This document shows, one piece after another, positions 18,213 through 26,056 of a stretch of 64,000 nucleotides of DNA; position 1 is the first letter of the stretch, and each line of letters begins with the position of its first letter. A program made the translations under genes and the position numbers. The notes below the pieces were generated by a model. It had not been told where the DNA came from. It worked only from the letters and a program-made list of their open reading frames with translations, and searched no databases. Origin of the DNA: Methylicorpusculum oleiharenae (GTDB lineage Bacteria > Pseudomonadota > Gammaproteobacteria > Methylococcales > Methylomonadaceae); NCBI RefSeq assembly GCF_009828925.2, contig NZ_WUTY02000001.1:930001-994000 (forward strand), written 5' to 3'.

Positions 18213-19160
18213 TCAGAAATTGCTCTTCAAATCCATACCCACATAGATCGAAGCCACCTCCGAGCCGTATCCGTTAAAAAGTTCGGTGGCTCTTTTAGGC
18301 GTAAAAACGCCTGCTCCCAGGACCCGTTCACGGCTCTGACTCCAGCGAGGATGAGGTACGCTGGGATTGACATTGGCATAAAACCCGTATTCATTAGACG
18401 CACTTTTGTTCCACGCGGTTTGAGGCATGCTTTCCTGAAATTTGATTTTTACGATCGCCTTAATACTTTTGAAACCATATTTCCACGGCACAATCAATCT
18501 CAGTGGCGCACCGTTTTGTTTGGGCAATTCGTCATCATACATCCCGGTTGCCATTAACGTCAGTGGATGCATCGCCTCATCAATTCTCAAGCCTTCTTTA
18601 TAAGGCCATTCCAGCACTTTACTTTTCTGCCCAACCATTACGAAGGGGTTATAAAGCGTTGTAAATTCAACAAACCTGGCTTTTGAGGTGGGCTTAAACT
18701 GTTTTAAAAGACCGGCTAGCGGAAAACCTATCCAGGGTACAACCATCGACCAGGCTTCAACACAACGGAACCGGTAAATACGCTGCTCCAGTGGATTATT
18801 TTTGAGAATATCATCCAGATCAAATACTCCCGGCTTTTCGCATTCACCTTCCACGGTAATCGTCCATGGACGCGTCGTCAGCCGTTGGGCAAGCACACTT
18901 GAATCTGTTTTATTCGTCGAAAATTCGTAGTAATTGGTGTAACCGGCAACATCTTCAAAATCATTGGGCTTCAGATCAGCAGAATAAGGCCCTATCGGCA
19001 CTTTGGCATATTTTTTTTGCTCCGCCACTGATTCGCCCGGCAGAAAAGAGAGAGTAGCCGCTCCGGCGGCGGCTTTAATAATGGCCCTGCGTGCAGCAAA
19101 AACACGTTGATCGGTAACTTCTCGCTCAGGAATTGCGGCTTTCGTTTTGATTATCATCAT
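18213..19160 (-). CDS. msrP: protein-methionine-sulfoxide reductase catalytic subunit (YedY type)
   Basis: This 315-residue molybdopterin enzyme repairs oxidised methionines in periplasmic proteins. A twin-arginine-type leader (FAARRAIIKAAAGAATLSFL) predicts Tat export. The molybdenum-ligating Cys is in YRFRCVEAWSMVVPWIGFPL. The conserved WKYGFKSIKAIVKI and ERVLGAGVFTPKRATELFNGY complete the family pattern. The usual partner MsrQ is not adjacent. Instead the start overlaps the end of a DoxX-family gene by 4 nt, so the electron donor may differ or be encoded elsewhere. Confidence 0.94.
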   Translation of the reverse strand: MMIIKTKAAIPEREVTDQRVFAARRAIIKAAAGAATLSFLPGESVAEQKKYAKVPIGPYSADLKPNDFEDVAGYTNYYEFSTNKTDSSVLAQRLTTRPWTITVEGECEKPGVFDLDDILKNNPLEQRIYRFRCVEAWSMVVPWIGFPLAGLLKQFKPTSKARFVEFTTLYNPFVMVGQKSKVLEWPYKEGLRIDEAMHPLTLMATGMYDDELPKQNGAPLRLIVPWKYGFKSIKAIVKIKFQESMPQTAWNKSASNEYGFYANVNPSVPHPRWSQSRERVLGAGVFTPKRATELFNGYGSEVASIYVGMDLKSNF

Positions 19161-19798
19161 TCATCCTGTTTGTAACGCATTGACAGCCAATAATCGATTG
19201 AAACATAACGGCCACCACCGTAAAAAAACAAAACCAGCAGCATAATAAAATAGGTCGCCGCAAATTCAATTCCGTTATTCAAGACAACGAAACTTCCATT
19301 TTCTGTCAATACATCGTAGTTACTGAATTGCTGCAAAATTGATTTTGCCTGTTCCAAACTTTCAATGGCTGAGCGCGTTCTGTCTGTTGCAAAAAGTCCT
19401 GACCCTGTTGCGATAGCCAGCCAGCCATTTTTAAGATGCACCATAACGCCTGCAACTATCATGATGACCATCAGCGGAATTGAAATAACCCGAACACTAA
19501 AGCCAATCAGCAGGAAAACAGCGCCCAACACTTCTATCAATGCTACCAAAAATACCATCAAATAAGGTAAAGGCAATCCCAGTCCCGAGTCGCTATTACC
19601 GAACCACTCGGCAGTCTCGGTAAAATTCATAAACTTTTTTGATCCTGCCATCCACAAAACAGGGACAAGATAAAGACGTAATGCCAATAAAACAATAAAA
19701 TCAACATAACGTGATTTATCTAACCAGTTATTAAACAGATGTGTACTCTGCAGACATCTTTCGAATAGATGCTTATAGTCAATCTCTTTCAAATTCAT
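19157..19798 (-). CDS. DoxX-family membrane protein
   Basis: This 213-residue protein has about four hydrophobic segments. The DoxX signature runs from LRLYLVPVLWMAGSKKFMNF through LPYLMVFLVALIEVLGAVFLLIGF to SIPLMVIMIVAGVMVHLKNGW. DoxX proteins are small membrane proteins linked to quinone or redox-stress functions, with few tested activities. It is the first gene of a two-gene operon with msrP (ATGA overlap), so a redox role beside MsrP is suggested by position only. Confidence 0.87.
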   Translation of the reverse strand: MNLKEIDYKHLFERCLQSTHLFNNWLDKSRYVDFIVLLALRLYLVPVLWMAGSKKFMNFTETAEWFGNSDSGLGLPLPYLMVFLVALIEVLGAVFLLIGFSVRVISIPLMVIMIVAGVMVHLKNGWLAIATGSGLFATDRTRSAIESLEQAKSILQQFSNYDVLTENGSFVVLNNGIEFAATYFIMLLVLFFYGGGRYVSIDYWLSMRYKQDE

Positions 19799-19862
19799 CG
19801 CCTATCCCCTTAAAAATTCAGTTCTATGAACCACCTGACTGACTTTATAGTAAATTATTTGT

Positions 19863-19998
19863 AACTTATTCAGCGGAGCACCAAAACAAAAGTGATGCAC
19901 CTTGTAGGTTGCGGTTGGCGATAGCCAACCCAACATTTCAAGGCCATGGCGGTAATTGTTGGGTTGTGAAAAAGCAGGCAACTCAACCTACGCTGAAT
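19863..19998 (+). repeat. dispersed repeat, family B copy 1
   Basis: The stretch beginning AACTTATTCAGCGGAGCACC and including GTGATGCACCTTGTAGGTTG resembles segments at 54722-54867 and 60900-60980 on the opposite strand. The shared order is ATTCAG-GGAGCA-(A-rich)-GTGATGCACC-GTAGGTTGG-AGCC-CCCAACA. Internal complementarity (GGTTGGCGATAGCCAACC) makes a strong hairpin. No gene is seen in this gap. Confidence 0.7.
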
Positions 19999-20089
19999 AA
20001 TGACAATTATTTCAAACAACTGACCTCTTAATGCTCAGTAAAACCCCAAGTGATTGCTGTGTCAATCGGCTTATTGCCAGGAAATCAAT

Positions 20090-20413
20090 ATGACAAATAT
20101 TTTTGCCAACATCCCCGCCCAAATACCCGAGGAAATTATCGAAAATCTGATGAATAACGACATTATCAAAATTGAACGCATCATATCCAATGGTCATATC
20201 ACTCCTTATGAAGAATGGTACGACCAAAGCCATGACGAATGGATATTGATACTGCAGGGCCAAGCGTTGCTGCGTTATGAAGAGTCGACTCAACCGCTAA
20301 AACTGGTAAAGGGAGACTATCTGCTGATACCTGCCCATCAAAAGCACCGGGTTGAGTGGACATCGCCGGATGAACTGACTATTTGGCTGGCTATCCACTG
20401 GAAAGCTCGCTAA
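20090..20413 (+). CDS. small cupin-domain protein
   Basis: This 107-residue single-domain cupin has motif 1 (EEWYDQSHDEWILILQGQALLRYEE) and motif 2 (KGDYLLIPAHQKHRVEWTS), with metal-binding candidates His, Glu and His. The start at 20090 follows AGGAAATCA; an upstream in-frame start at 20054 lacks such a site. Family members are often annotated as cupin proteins of unknown ligand. It stands alone. Confidence 0.87.
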   Translation: MTNIFANIPAQIPEEIIENLMNNDIIKIERIISNGHITPYEEWYDQSHDEWILILQGQALLRYEESTQPLKLVKGDYLLIPAHQKHRVEWTSPDELTIWLAIHWKAR

Positions 20414-20463
20414 ATAAATCGCCCCCGCCCCGCGCTGATTCAACGCCTCTACTTCAGCCTGTT

Positions 20464-21192
20464 CTATTCATTTTCATAACTATAGACAGACTGGTTTTTC
20501 GGCTGAGCCTCAAAATACTTTTTGAAAGCAGGCATAAAACTGGCTGTAATAGGAATTGAGTAAAAACAATAGATTGCCGCCGCTTCTCCCGTTGAAACAC
20601 CGAGTAACCATTGCGGCATAAACAAGGTCATGATGGCCATCACCAAATGGTAGGATGAAATTTTCCAGTTATTTTCCCAAAGAAATCCGCTGAATGCCAA
20701 CGCAAATAAGGAGCCATGGGTAACAATCAGTCCAAAGGCGCTTGAAATGGCATAACCGATGTGATACTGCCCCATGAACAAACATGAAAACATCTTACCG
20801 ATAAAATTAGGCGCAATACCAAATAACTGCCAATCATTGGGCAATTGCGTGAACATCAAAAAGCAAATACTCATTGAAGTGCCTATCATTGCCGCTTTCT
20901 TAAGAGCATCTCTATCGGTTGAATAGGTTGCTAAAGCCGGCATAATGGCAAACGCCTGTAAACTGATATGGTAAGCAGATAATTCGCTCAACAATAAATT
21001 GGTCCCATAACCACATTGGTCCGCAACCGGATAAGCAAAGTATTGAATAAATTCCATCAAAGAAAAATGAAAAATCGCATAAGCTCTAGCGAAGCGAACC
21101 CAAAAAGCCTCTTCCTTATCCATGATTGTTAGACTTGAAGCAACCAGCCCCGCGATACCGAGTCCCAAAGACATATTTGCACTAAAACACAT
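20464..21192 (-). CDS. polytopic membrane protein with MCFSA N-terminus (DUF6629-like)
   Basis: This is a roughly 242-residue protein with about seven hydrophobic segments. It begins MCFSANMSLGLGIAGLVAS if started at the ATG at 21192; an ATG four codons upstream (21204) is also possible. The N-terminal Met-Cys-Phe-Ser-Ala block, FHFSLMEFIQYFAYP and later His residues are typical of a poorly described membrane family in bacteria. No activity is known. It is monocistronic, followed downstream by the convergent cupin gene. Confidence 0.78.
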   Translation of the reverse strand: MCFSANMSLGLGIAGLVASSLTIMDKEEAFWVRFARAYAIFHFSLMEFIQYFAYPVADQCGYGTNLLLSELSAYHISLQAFAIMPALATYSTDRDALKKAAMIGTSMSICFLMFTQLPNDWQLFGIAPNFIGKMFSCLFMGQYHIGYAISSAFGLIVTHGSLFALAFSGFLWENNWKISSYHLVMAIMTLFMPQWLLGVSTGEAAAIYCFYSIPITASFMPAFKKYFEAQPKNQSVYSYENE

Positions 21193-21451
21193 AAAAAATC
21201 TCATCAGTCAGTAAAAAAAATCAGCTCACCTTCATCTGCTAGATGCAGGCTATTTGGTTAATTTGCACATATTCAACTATTTTTGATTTGTTTTGGATTG
21301 TTCAGGTTATTACCGCTAACACGGAATTATACCTTTTTGATGAGCGGGCGCGCGCTCTCATCGACTTCTTAAACAACGTAGGTATTTCCTGCGGTTTTTT
21401 TAGCAACGTAAATTAACCAAAATCAGCAAGGCATTTTATATAAAATACAGG

Positions 21452-21604
21452 GTATCTGCTCACCTCCTCCAATTTTATTGGGTGTAGGTGGTTGATTGAA
21501 AAGGCTTCTGCAACAGGGATGTTGCAGAGAGCTACAGGGACGTGTTTACGCGTCCTTTGAAATCAAGCACCTACGCCTATAATTCAAAGCGGGCGAGTAG
21601 TTAC
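21452..21604 (-). repeat. MITE-like palindromic element, copy 2 (family A)
   Basis: Read on the minus strand it begins GTAACTACTCGCCCGC and ends GAGGTGAGCAGATAC, like copy 1. Flanks are AATACAGG (21444-21451) and AATACAGA (21605-21612), a 7-of-8 direct repeat. Relative to these arms the core (CTGCAACA...TGTTGCAG and the GGACG/CGTCC hairpin) is in the opposite orientation to copy 1. No coding content. Confidence 0.85.
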
Positions 21605-21789
21605 AATACAGAACCTTACCGGCAACAAATTTTCATTGGGAACAACCGGGAACAACTCGCGGCAAATCATATAAAAAATATTAATGTTATACTTTCAGCC
21701 GTAACATAACGATCTGCTTATTTACCACCAAAATTATAACTATACTTGGCAGATCCACTGCTCTCTTTACTCCTATCTGATCGAAAAAA

Positions 21790-21936
21790 ATGTCTGGCAT
21801 CAGAGGATGCGGGTACGTTTGGCGAGGATGTTCGGCAGCAGAGAACGCTGCCGTTTAGCCCCCATGGAGGGGTTCACGGCAGTCCTCGACAGGCTCATCC
21901 TGAACCTTTAATAAAGTCAAACAATTTTTCAGTATG
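21790..21936 (-). repeat. dispersed repeat, family C copy 2
   Basis: On the minus strand the segment runs CATACTGAAAAATTG, then CTGTCGAGGACTGCCGTGAA, CCATGG, ACGGCAGC, and CATCCTCGCCAAACG. It matches the order in the copy at 48709-48840 over its full length and the core of the copy at 16312. The inner GGCAGC/GCTGCC and CCGT/ACGG pairs form hairpins. Confidence 0.75.
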
Positions 21937-22123
21937 TAAGGAGTAATTCTCAGGAATTATCCCAAAACTGATATAGCTAATTTAAGCTTTTGCAAATGCC
22001 AAAAGTTTCTGTTTGACTCCAATTGACAGGAGGACAAACCCTTATGCTTAAAATTATCCATTCCCCATGATTTAAAGATACCTTTTAATCATAACCGACT
22101 TTTTTAACTCCTGGAGCAATTGT

Positions 22124-24805
22124 ATGGGTCCCCATTACCTGAGTCCATTTTTCACCCCTAGAAGCGTCGCTGTCGTAGGGGCTACGGAGCGGCCTGAAAG
22201 CGTGGGCCACCGGATCATGATCAACATGCAAGAGGCCGGCTTTAGCGGCGGGCTTTATCCCGTCAATCCGAACCGCGACACGATCTGCGGCTTAAAAGCC
22301 TATCCTGACTTGGCTGCAATACCTGAAAAAATTGAATTGGCCGTTATTGCGACACCGGCACAGACTGTGCCCGGGATTATCCGTCAATGTGGAGAAAAAT
22401 CAATTGGCTCAGTCATCATCATCTCTGCCGGTTTTGGTGAGCAGGACACTGCCGGCAAACATTTGCAGCAAGAAGTTCTCGATATTGCGCATCGCTACAG
22501 CATTAGAATTATCGGGCCTAATTGCCTGGGTATCATTCGTCCAAACGGGCACCTGAATGCCACTTTTGGCGATGGCGTCATTAAAGACGGAAATCTGGCG
22601 CTACTTTCACAATCTGGCGCAGTATGCACCGCCATTCTGGATTGGGCTCAATCCATGGATATAGGCTTTTCGACTGTCGTCTCTATGGGAGGCGCGGCGG
22701 ATGTAGATTTTGGAGAAGTGCTGGATTATCTTGCGTTAGACAGCAAAACTACCGGAATTTTGATGTATGTCGAGGGTATCAGGGATGCAAGGCGCTTTTT
22801 AAGCGGATTGAAAGCGGCAGCCCGGCTGAAACCGGTTATCTTGATCAAATCAGGGCGCCATGAAAGTGGCTGTAAAGCGGCTATGTCTCATACCGGAGCC
22901 ATGATAGGAGGTGATGACGTTTTTGATGCCGCGATTGAAAGAGCCGGCGTGGTAAGAGCTTACAGTATCGCCCAACTGTTTTCTGCCGCAAGGGTGCTGG
23001 CCAACAACTATACGGTTAAACAAAATCGTCTGGCCATCATCACGAACGCGGGGGGACCCGGTGTCATGAGTACCGACCGCGCAGAGGAAGTCGGCGTGAA
23101 AATGGCTGAACTGAGCGATGCGAGTCTGGAAGCACTCAACAAGGTATTGCCGCCTCACTGGTCTCATGCAAATCCGGTTGACATTCTAGGTGATGCTACG
23201 CCTGAACGTTATAAAAACGCGCTGGAGATCTGCCTTAAGGACAAAAATATAGACGGTGCACTGATTATTTTAACGCCGCAAGCAATGACGGATTCCAAAC
23301 AGGTTGCGGAATTAATTATCAGCGCGTCCAAAACCACACAAAAGCCTGTTCTGGCTTCCTGGACGGGTGGCAATCGGGTACAGGAAGGACGACGTCTCTT
23401 TGACAACAGCCGGGTTGCCCACTTCAGTACTCCGGAAGTTGCGGTTGATGCCTTCTCTTTTTTGGCGCGATACACACAAAATCAAATTCTGTTAAAGCAA
23501 ATACCCTCGGCCCAAAACGAACAGGTTACCCATGATGTTGAGGGCTCACGACTGATCATTGAACGCGTTCTGGCTGAAGGACGTCAGGTTATGACTGCGC
23601 AGGAATCAAAAGCTATCCTGGCGGCATTTAAAATTCCGGTCAACCACACTGTCAAGGTGGATAACGCCAAGGAAGCCATTATCGCCGCAGAAACCTTGGG
23701 CTTTCCTGTGGCGCTGAAAGTGAATATGTCTCAGTTCTCACATAAATCCGATATCGGGGGCGTGCGGCTTAATATCAACAGCGCCAAAGATGTATCCATG
23801 CACTATACGGAGATGGAGAACCTGATCAAACAAAAATACCCGGATGTCGATGAAGTGACGATGACCATCGAGCCGATGCATCGCTCTTACAGTGGCAGAG
23901 AACTGATGATAGGCGTCATCAGAGACCCTGTTTTCGGGCCAGCAATATCGGTGGGCCTGGGTGGAACGATGGTAGAAATTCTCAATGATAAGGCGGTGGC
24001 ATTACCACCTTTGAATGAGTATATGGTTGAGCAAATGATTGCCAAAACCAAAGCGGCAAAATACCTCAAACCCTTCCGGCAATTACCGGCAGCGAATATA
24101 AAAGCTCTGGTTAACACCTTGCTCAGCGTATCCAGCATGGTCAGCGAATTACCCGAAATTTTGGAACTTGATATCAATCCGCTCATCGTAGATGACCGGG
24201 GTGTCATGGCGGTCGACGCCCGGATTAAAGTGCAGATATCGCATCAGCTGTCGCCGTACAGCCATATGACGATTCACCCTTACCCGCATGAATTAATCCA
24301 CTATTATCAGTTACCGACCGGTGCCAACATTTGTATCAGACCTGTCCGGCCTGAAGATGCCGATATGGAGAAAGACTTTGTCCATCGTCTTTCCGAACGC
24401 ACCAAATATTTCCGTTTTATGCAGGCATTGCAAGAATTAACGCCTGAAATGGTCGTGCGGTTTACTCAAATCGATTATGACCGCGAAATTGCCTTTATCG
24501 CAGTGACCGAGGAAAAAGGGAAATCCAAAGAACTTGGCGTCGGCCGTTATATGACCAATCCCGATGGGCATTCGGTCGAGTTCGCATTAGTTGTGTCGGA
24601 TGATTGTCACGGCATGGGTATCGGAACCCGTTTGATGAAAACATTAATGCAGACGGCAAAATATAAAGGCTTATCCTTTTTCGAAGGCGAAGTCCTGGCA
24701 ATCAATAAGCCCATGTTATCATTAGTAAAAAAACTGGGATTCTCGATTGAGCCGGTTCCCGGCGATAAAGAAGTTGTTCGTGTGGTAAAAGACCTCAGGA
24801 TGTAG
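22124..24805 (+). CDS. PatZ-type protein lysine acetyltransferase (acyl-CoA synthetase-like plus GNAT)
   Basis: This 893-residue protein combines a CoA-binding Rossmann domain (FFTPRSVAVVGATERPESVG, residues 8-27), succinyl-CoA-ligase-like domains, an ATP-grasp domain (about 490-710, MTIEPMHRSYSGRELMIGV) and a C-terminal GNAT acetyltransferase domain (about 735-890, VSDDCHGMGIGTRLMKTLM with the acetyl-CoA P-loop). The order matches YfiQ/Pat/PatZ, which acetylates lysines of enzymes such as acetyl-CoA synthetase. Confirmation that the ligase half is inactive would need alignment of its phosphorylated His loop; the sequence TNAGGPGVMSTDRAEE is visible near residue 305. It is followed by a terminator, so it is probably a single transcription unit. 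Confidence 0.9.
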   Translation: MGPHYLSPFFTPRSVAVVGATERPESVGHRIMINMQEAGFSGGLYPVNPNRDTICGLKAYPDLAAIPEKIELAVIATPAQTVPGIIRQCGEKSIGSVIIISAGFGEQDTAGKHLQQEVLDIAHRYSIRIIGPNCLGIIRPNGHLNATFGDGVIKDGNLALLSQSGAVCTAILDWAQSMDIGFSTVVSMGGAADVDFGEVLDYLALDSKTTGILMYVEGIRDARRFLSGLKAAARLKPVILIKSGRHESGCKAAMSHTGAMIGGDDVFDAAIERAGVVRAYSIAQLFSAARVLANNYTVKQNRLAIITNAGGPGVMSTDRAEEVGVKMAELSDASLEALNKVLPPHWSHANPVDILGDATPERYKNALEICLKDKNIDGALIILTPQAMTDSKQVAELIISASKTTQKPVLASWTGGNRVQEGRRLFDNSRVAHFSTPEVAVDAFSFLARYTQNQILLKQIPSAQNEQVTHDVEGSRLIIERVLAEGRQVMTAQESKAILAAFKIPVNHTVKVDNAKEAIIAAETLGFPVALKVNMSQFSHKSDIGGVRLNINSAKDVSMHYTEMENLIKQKYPDVDEVTMTIEPMHRSYSGRELMIGVIRDPVFGPAISVGLGGTMVEILNDKAVALPPLNEYMVEQMIAKTKAAKYLKPFRQLPAANIKALVNTLLSVSSMVSELPEILELDINPLIVDDRGVMAVDARIKVQISHQLSPYSHMTIHPYPHELIHYYQLPTGANICIRPVRPEDADMEKDFVHRLSERTKYFRFMQALQELTPEMVVRFTQIDYDREIAFIAVTEEKGKSKELGVGRYMTNPDGHSVEFALVVSDDCHGMGIGTRLMKTLMQTAKYKGLSFFEGEVLAINKPMLSLVKKLGFSIEPVPGDKEVVRVVKDLRM

Positions 24806-24895
24806 CGTTCCGATTTAACAAGTCAACAGACAAACCCGAAGCCGCATCATTTTTATGGTATGAAGAATAATACATAGACAATTTTTCGCATCACC

Positions 24896-24929
24896 CTACG
24901 GCAACCAACTTCTGTTTGCCGTAGTTTTT
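24896..24929 (+). terminator. Rho-independent terminator between patZ-like gene and gcvT
   Basis: CTACGGCAA (24896-24904) pairs with TTGCCGTAG (24916-24924) and is followed by TTTTT. It ends only about 25 nt before the gcvT start, so it could also act as an attenuator of gcvT. No glycine-riboswitch-like sequence is evident here. Confidence 0.85.
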
Positions 24930-24953
24930 CCTAATCATTTATCTTTGTGGTTA

Positions 24954-26054
24954 ATGACTCCAGTGACAAGCTTAAAGAAAACACACCTCAATGATTTGCA
25001 TACCCGATCAGGCGCCCGATTCATTGCCTTTGCCGGTTACGAAATGCCCTTGCAGTATGAAAAAGGCATCATTCAGGAACACCTGCATTGCCGCAATCAC
25101 GCCGGACTATTTGACATTTCCCACATGGGGCAATGCCTGGTTAAAGGCGAGGCTGCAGCCGGTGAATTGGAAAAACTTTGCCCTGGAAATATTACCCGTT
25201 TGAATAACGGCCAGCAGCAATATACTGTTTTCACCAACGCTGACGGCGGCACGATTGACGATATTGTCATCACCAAGTTTGAAAGTCATCTTGCAATCAC
25301 AGTCAATGCTGCCTGCAAGGAAAAAGACTTTCAGCATTTACAAAAACATTTGTCGGACCGTGTCCAATTTCAGATTTTGAATGAGCATGCTTTATTGGCA
25401 TTACAGGGGCCAAAAGCGGCAAACATCCTGTTTAATCTGGCACCGGAGGCTTGCGAACTTAGCTTTATGCACGCCTTTTATACAGAAATTGAAGGCATCC
25501 GCTGCATGATCAGTCGCAGCGGTTATACCGGTGAAGACGGTTTTGAAATCTCTGTTCCCAACAAACATGCCAATCAATTAGCCGAACTGATTTTAAACGA
25601 ATCCGATGTGGAGCTTATCGGCTTAGGCGCCAGAGATACCTTAAGACTGGAAGCCGGGCTTTGCTTATACGGCCATGAGCTCAATGAAACCATCACGCCA
25701 GTGGAAGCCGGTTTAAACTGGATTATTCATGGCAATAATCGGCGCTTTCCGGGTGCCGGCACGATTCTTTATCAATTGCAAAACGGCTCTGAACGTCAAC
25801 GTACTGGACTTATTGTCAAAGCCCGAACGCCGGTCCGTGAAAATGCGCTTATCGTTGATGAACAAGGCAGCCATCTGGGCCATGTAACCAGCGGCGGCTT
25901 TTCTCCCAGCCTGGGCAAACCCATTGCCATGGCCTTAATCAATTCGGATGCAGCAATTATTGGTTCTACGGTTTACGCTCAAGTACGCAACAGCAATGTG
26001 GAATTAACCGTATGCGACTTACCTTTTGTTCCTCGCCGTTACTTTAGAGGCTAA
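24954..26054 (+). CDS. gcvT: glycine cleavage system T protein (aminomethyltransferase)
   Basis: GcvT (366 aa from the ATG at 24954) transfers the methylene carbon from the aminomethyl-lipoyl H protein to tetrahydrofolate and releases ammonia. Family sequences are HCRNHAGLFDISHMGQ near residue 45, GYTGEDGFEISVP near residue 190 and GLGARDTLRLEAGLCLYGHEL with the folate-site acidic residues. The frame extends to a TTG at 24945, giving only three more residues. gcvP starts 2 nt after its stop, so the two are one operon. gcvH is not between them, unlike the common T-H-P order. Confidence 0.95.
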   Translation: MTPVTSLKKTHLNDLHTRSGARFIAFAGYEMPLQYEKGIIQEHLHCRNHAGLFDISHMGQCLVKGEAAAGELEKLCPGNITRLNNGQQQYTVFTNADGGTIDDIVITKFESHLAITVNAACKEKDFQHLQKHLSDRVQFQILNEHALLALQGPKAANILFNLAPEACELSFMHAFYTEIEGIRCMISRSGYTGEDGFEISVPNKHANQLAELILNESDVELIGLGARDTLRLEAGLCLYGHELNETITPVEAGLNWIIHGNNRRFPGAGTILYQLQNGSERQRTGLIVKARTPVRENALIVDEQGSHLGHVTSGGFSPSLGKPIAMALINSDAAIIGSTVYAQVRNSNVELTVCDLPFVPRRYFRG

Positions 26055-26056
26055 CT

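Larger units (their letters stand above)
21205..22123. other. repeat-rich non-coding gap
   Basis: About 0.9 kb without a credible gene. It holds a family A element (21452-21604) and a family C copy (21790-21936). A short palindromic stretch, GATGAG...GCGCGC...CTCATC, lies near 21337-21362. The small frame at 21746-21946 is only the reading of the family C repeat. GGAG at about 22111-22114 is the ribosome-binding site of the next gene. Confidence 0.7.

Noticed and set aside
21746-21946. Short frame of 66 codons near 21.8 kb
   Set aside because: Its sequence is the translation of a family C repeat and is not protein-like.
24806-24953. Possible glycine riboswitch upstream of gcvT
   Set aside because: Only a simple terminator hairpin is present; the conserved tandem aptamer sequences are missing.
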